Source of the DNA: Candidatus Moraniibacteriota bacterium
GTDB lineage: Bacteria > Patescibacteriota > Minisyncoccia > Moranbacterales > UBA9337
NCBI GenBank assembly: GCA_003510795.1
Contig: DOKP01000074.1
Coordinates: forward strand, 495 to 7,610
DNA: 7,116 nt
Direction of reading: 5' to 3'
In this document: positions 5,037 to 7,116 of the stretch, in pieces
Layout: each line of letters starts with the position of its first letter
Position numbering within the stretch: position 1 is the stretch's first letter
Notes under the pieces: model-generated
Database searches by the model: none
Told to the model about the DNA's origin: nothing
Seen by the model: the letters and a program-made list of their open reading frames with translations, nothing else
Made by a program: the position numbers and the translations under genes

Positions 5037-5104
5037 TTTACTTACACATTTACGTACATATGTAAGTAAATAAAATAATTAATTAATCCTATTCTACGCC
5101 TAAA
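5037..5104. repeat. 12-bp element array, copy 4, plus right 50-bp direct repeat
   Basis: Two head-to-tail half-sites, TTTACTTACACA (5037-5048) and TTTACGTACATA (5049-5060), are followed by the inverted half-site TATGTAAGTAAA (5059-5070, sharing two bases). 5055-5104 is identical to 4291-4340. It forms the right border of the cassette and lies 24 bp from the fic stop codon. Confidence 0.9.
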
Positions 5105-5128
5105 ATTATATTTTTGCATCTACTCCAA

Positions 5129-6313
5129 CTAAATATGTCTATTTATTTTTTTTCTTACTTCCTTATATGTCTCATCAAAAATTTCATAATAATCAGCATA
5201 AATATATTTCTTATCATAACTAACACTATCTAACGGCTCAAGGATTTTTAGTTTTCTAAGTCTTTCAATAACTTTATATGCCCCAGGAGCAGTAAATCCT
5301 GTCCACTTCATAATTTCAGCAACACCCACAATCGGCTGACCAAATAATTTTCGAACAATTTCCAAAGTTGACTCAGCTGACTTTTTTCCGAGTTTTTGCA
5401 TCTTAGCAAAATCACGATCGCGAAGACTCGTGATTTGCGTACACGTGTCGATACTAGAGCTGGCAATTTCAGCCACACCTTCAATAAAAAATTCCAACCA
5501 ATCTTCAACGTTAGAGTTCTCATCATGATAACTTTGAAGTTTTTGATAGTAAAGTTTTTGATATTTTTTAAAATAACTGGAAAGATATAAAACTGGCATT
5601 TCTAAAATTCCTAAATGATGCATATACATTGCAATTAACATTCTCCCAGTTCGTCCATTGCCATCAGTGAATGGATGTATGGTTTCAAATTGCGCGTGAA
5701 TAATTCCTGTCTTAACAAGTGCAGGATAATCATCCTCTGTATGAATAAAATTTTCCAAATCACCCAATGCTCTTTGCATTTCACTAATAGTTGGCGGGAC
5801 AAAAGAAGCATCAGTCGGCGTTTTGCCTCCAATCCAATTTTGCGAACTTCGAAACTCACCAGGATAAGCATGCTGGGTACAACGAGCGCAAACCATTAAT
5901 TTTTCATGAAGCTCTCTAATAAATCTCAGAGAAATTGGAAAATTTTTCGTCCTTTTAATTCCAAAATTGACCGCTTTTATGTAATGTTCAATATCATCGA
6001 CATCTGAATTTTTTCTATTTTTTTCCTCCGTAACTGGTGCAGCCACAGCATCTTGGAAAGTAGCTTTCGTTCCCTCAATTTGACTCGAGTAAGTTGCATC
6101 TTTTATAATAAACATAGAAATAAAAAAATCCTTATCAGGCAAAAGACGAGTTATGCCATCTAATTTTCCTACTAAACGAATTGCTTCTTCATGTTTTTTG
6201 TAAAGCTTTGGACTTATTTTAAAGCCTTCTTTTGGTGGAAAATCAAAGGGAATAAAGGACTCAAATCCCTCTTTTTGTTTAATATAACGACCAATTTTTA
6301 TCTTATTTATCAT
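5129..6313 (-). CDS. Class II Fic family protein with C-terminal winged helix
   Basis: A 394-residue Fic protein. Fic enzymes usually transfer AMP from ATP to a hydroxyl side chain of a target protein. The canonical active-site loop HPFTDGNGRTGR (213-224) is intact, with catalytic His213 and the phosphate-binding Gly/Asn/Arg residues. The N-terminal region carries S76-x3-E80-G81, the [ST]xxxE[GN] inhibitory helix, which makes this a class II, self-inhibited Fic. Residues ~315-375 (VAEIMKWTGFTAPGAYKVIERLRKLKIL) form a winged-helix DNA-binding domain, as in many Fic_N/Fic/wHTH proteins. The ATG at 6313 lacks a Shine-Dalgarno. It lies downstream of AbrB-like copy 2 but has its own consensus promoter overlain by two matched operators, so autoregulation is plausible. 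Cytosolic and complete. Confidence 0.92.
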   Translation of the reverse strand: MINKIKIGRYIKQKEGFESFIPFDFPPKEGFKISPKLYKKHEEAIRLVGKLDGITRLLPDKDFFISMFIIKDATYSSQIEGTKATFQDAVAAPVTEEKNRKNSDVDDIEHYIKAVNFGIKRTKNFPISLRFIRELHEKLMVCARCTQHAYPGEFRSSQNWIGGKTPTDASFVPPTISEMQRALGDLENFIHTEDDYPALVKTGIIHAQFETIHPFTDGNGRTGRMLIAMYMHHLGILEMPVLYLSSYFKKYQKLYYQKLQSYHDENSNVEDWLEFFIEGVAEIASSSIDTCTQITSLRDRDFAKMQKLGKKSAESTLEIVRKLFGQPIVGVAEIMKWTGFTAPGAYKVIERLRKLKILEPLDSVSYDKKYIYADYYEIFDETYKEVRKKINRHI

Positions 6314-6324
6314 ATTTACAATTT

Positions 6325-6351
6325 GTTTACATTAGTTATGGTAATATAAAC
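6325..6351. promoter_or_regulatory. Operator-like inverted repeat 1 (fic start region)
   Basis: GTTTACATTA-N7-TAATATAAAC. One mismatch breaks the 10-bp arms, and the spacer is 7 bp (6335-6341). It covers the predicted transcription start of fic and lies 11 bp from the start codon. Confidence 0.75.
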
Positions 6352-6380
6352 ATATTAGCCTATTTTGTTTACATTGTCAA
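6352..6380 (-). promoter_or_regulatory. Consensus promoter of fic
   Basis: On the minus strand, TTGACA (complement of 6375-6380), a 17-bp spacer and TAATAT (complement of 6352-6357). The start would be near 6345 and the leader about 31 nt. The -35 lies inside operator 2, and the -10 directly abuts operator 1. Confidence 0.8.
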
Positions 6381-6393
6381 CGGCAATGTAAAC
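6367..6393. promoter_or_regulatory. Operator-like inverted repeat 2 (over fic -35)
   Basis: GTTTACATTG-N7-CAATGTAAAC, perfect 10-bp arms with the same 7-bp spacer as operator 1. The two centres (6338 and 6380) are 42 bp apart, about four helical turns, so bound dimers would face the same side of the DNA. Confidence 0.8.
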
Positions 6394-6413
6394 TAACTTT
6401 AAAAACAGCTTAT

Positions 6414-6581
6414 CTATTTCCAATCCTTAATCATCACCCCGCCCCTTACTCTTTCTACTACCACTTTTTGCTTGTCGCGCCACTTTAGCTCTCTTACGAT
6501 TTCAATCGGAATTGTGACAGCGATTGATTGGCGCCCGACTTTGGTTAACTTTCTGACGTTTTGTTCGTGTATTTTTTTCAT
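6414..6581 (-). CDS. SpoVT/AbrB-like small DNA-binding protein, copy 2 (55 aa)
   Basis: ATG 6581 to TAG 6414-6416, 55 residues: KLTKVGRQSIAVTIPIEIV, then RELKWRDKQKVVVERVRGG and VMIKDWK. Compared with copy 1 at 3530-3700, five positions differ (L4I, N5H, L24I, K35R, N36D) and the copy is one residue shorter. The β-hairpin fold and likely DNA-binding dimer role are the same. It is followed after 100 bp by the Fic gene, with two operators in the gap that could be its targets. Upstream of the ATG lie 18 bp of T/A-rich sequence and then the 12-bp element array (6600-6633). No Shine-Dalgarno is visible. Confidence 0.85.
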   Translation of the reverse strand: MKKIHEQNVRKLTKVGRQSIAVTIPIEIVRELKWRDKQKVVVERVRGGVMIKDWK

Positions 6582-6599
6582 ATTATTTTTTAAAAAAAG

Positions 6600-6634
6600 T
6601 TTACTTACATATTTACTTACATATGTAAGTAAAT
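6600..6634. repeat. 12-bp half-site array, copy 5
   Basis: Two identical tandem half-sites TTTACTTACATA (6600-6611 and 6612-6623) are followed by the inverted half-site (6622-6633). 6611-6634 is the same 24-bp palindrome as at 4284-4307. It lies in the 5' region of AbrB-like copy 2 and is followed by an 18-bp AT-only palindrome (6635-6652). Confidence 0.9.
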
Positions 6635-6654
6635 AATAATTATATAATTATTTT

Positions 6655-7086
6655 CTATTTAAAAAATTGATTAAAATCTCTTTTGGCAAACTCAATTCCT
6701 GTCAATCGCTTACTAAGCTCTACTCTAATACCAAGATCTGTGGCTGTTTTCTCAAATAAATCAAACAGGTCTTGCTTTTTAACCTTAATTTTCCCGATTA
6801 AAAATTGATTATTTTCAAGAACATCTAACAATTGCTCAAAAAATTCTATTCTAAATTTATCATTCGGAATAACCATGTGCGTTTTTAGCATAAAACATGA
6901 CTCTTTGTGGATAAACATAATTACGAAGGGCTGGAATGGGATTCCATCATCATCCCTTAGCCAAAAAGATGATTTAAAATAATCAACCTCAATACACATC
7001 CCGCTTTTTCCATGTCCAAACTTCTTAATTTTATCAATCCTCTTTTTGATTTCCTTGAGATCTTTAGATAATTTTATTTTTCTCAT
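6655..7086 (-). CDS. Hypothetical protein, 143 aa
   Basis: A 143-residue protein from ATG 7086 to TAG 6655-6657. The N-terminus (1-23) is a Lys/Ile-rich helix. Residues ~29-75 look like β strands (GMCIEVDYFKSSFWLRDDDG, PFVIMFIHKESCFMLKTHMV). The rest is α/β and ends KRLTGIEFAKRDFNQFF. There are no signal peptide, membrane segment or catalytic motif that I can name. It bears a loose resemblance to DUF6930/DUF7309-type proteins (strand pairs with P-x-x-x-x-F blocks, then a helical plasmid-like tail), but this is weak. The palindromic element (7094-7113) ends only 7 bp upstream of the ATG, in the place of a Shine-Dalgarno, so it may control this gene. It lies 73 bp upstream of AbrB-like copy 2 on the same strand. 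Confidence 0.75.
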   Translation of the reverse strand: MRKIKLSKDLKEIKKRIDKIKKFGHGKSGMCIEVDYFKSSFWLRDDDGIPFQPFVIMFIHKESCFMLKTHMVIPNDKFRIEFFEQLLDVLENNQFLIGKIKVKKQDLFDLFEKTATDLGIRVELSKRLTGIEFAKRDFNQFFK

Positions 7087-7093
7087 ATTAAGA

Positions 7094-7116
7094 TTACTTA
7101 CATATGTAAGTAAATA
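7094..7116. repeat. Palindromic element, copy 6 (runs to window end)
   Basis: A 20-bp perfect palindrome, TTACTTACAT joined to its reverse complement (7094-7113). The left flank has A at 7093 where the other copies have T, so it is slightly shorter than the 24-bp form. It sits directly in front of the start codon at 7086. Further tandem units may follow beyond the edge. Confidence 0.85.

Noticed and set aside
4284..5104. Integron-style attC sites at the cassette borders.
   Set aside because: The palindromic elements are about 24 bp. I find no attC architecture with conserved core sites and longer imperfect stems, and no integrase gene in the window.
4284..7116. The recurring TTTACTTACATA units as a CRISPR array.
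   Set aside because: Units are 12 bp, contiguous or palindromic, and separated by whole genes rather than by unique spacers of even length. No cas genes are present.
1..7116. tRNA, rRNA or insertion sequences.
   Set aside because: No cloverleaf, rRNA-like sequence, transposase frame or target-site duplication was visible.

Overview
The window is AT-rich DNA that looks like an accessory island next to a housekeeping gene in a Candidate Phyla Radiation (Patescibacteria) bacterium. The reasons are the CPR-type palindromic repeat embedded in frame in miaA at the left edge, a tcctgaa/ttcagga repeat, a GTCT(T/C)TGCGAG/GTGGCA long inverted repeat, very small proteins, and mostly Shine-Dalgarno-less starts. 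The phylum is an inference; there is no rRNA or other marker here.

Layout: (1) 2-805 (+) is the C-terminal ~85% of miaA, closed by an intrinsic terminator (855-895). (2) 913-1719 carries a 39-residue single-TM peptide gene (-), a probable membrane-protein fragment (-), a short structured RNA unit (+, about 1525-1589) and the C-terminal remnant of a DUF3800 gene (-). (3) 1768-3700 is a minus-strand cluster read right to left: a 56-aa SpoVT/AbrB-like protein, a 203-aa protein with a HEPN-type RNxxxH motif, a 349-aa Schlafen/AlbA_2 protein, then the DUF3800 remnant. (4) 3701-4472 has no protein gene that I can support. It holds a long imperfect inverted repeat (3767-3879), two promoter-plus-terminator units that look like small RNAs (about 3962-4009 and 4149-4256), a palindromic element and the promoter of the next gene. 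In 4010-4114 I see nothing except one DnaA-box-like 9-mer. (5) 4284-5104 is a cassette between 50-bp direct repeats: a 133-aa protein with a double-glycine-leader-like N-terminus and a Cys cluster (+), its terminator, and a 26-aa hydrophobic peptide (-). (6) 5129-6581 (-) holds a second, about 90% identical AbrB-like gene followed by a class II Fic protein with C-terminal winged helix, separated by a strong promoter overlain by two matching operators. (7) 6655-7086 (-) is a 143-aa protein of unknown function.

Two themes tie the region together. First, a 12-bp half-site TTTACTTACATA recurs at six intergenic loci as tandem and inverted copies. It marks the borders of nearly every gene module and lies just upstream of three minus-strand starts. 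Second, near-identical AbrB-like proteins precede two unrelated candidate effectors, a HEPN-type protein and a Fic protein. This suggests a toxin/regulator or defence neighbourhood built from exchangeable cassettes. That biological reading is inference; the repeats, motifs and spacings are directly visible.
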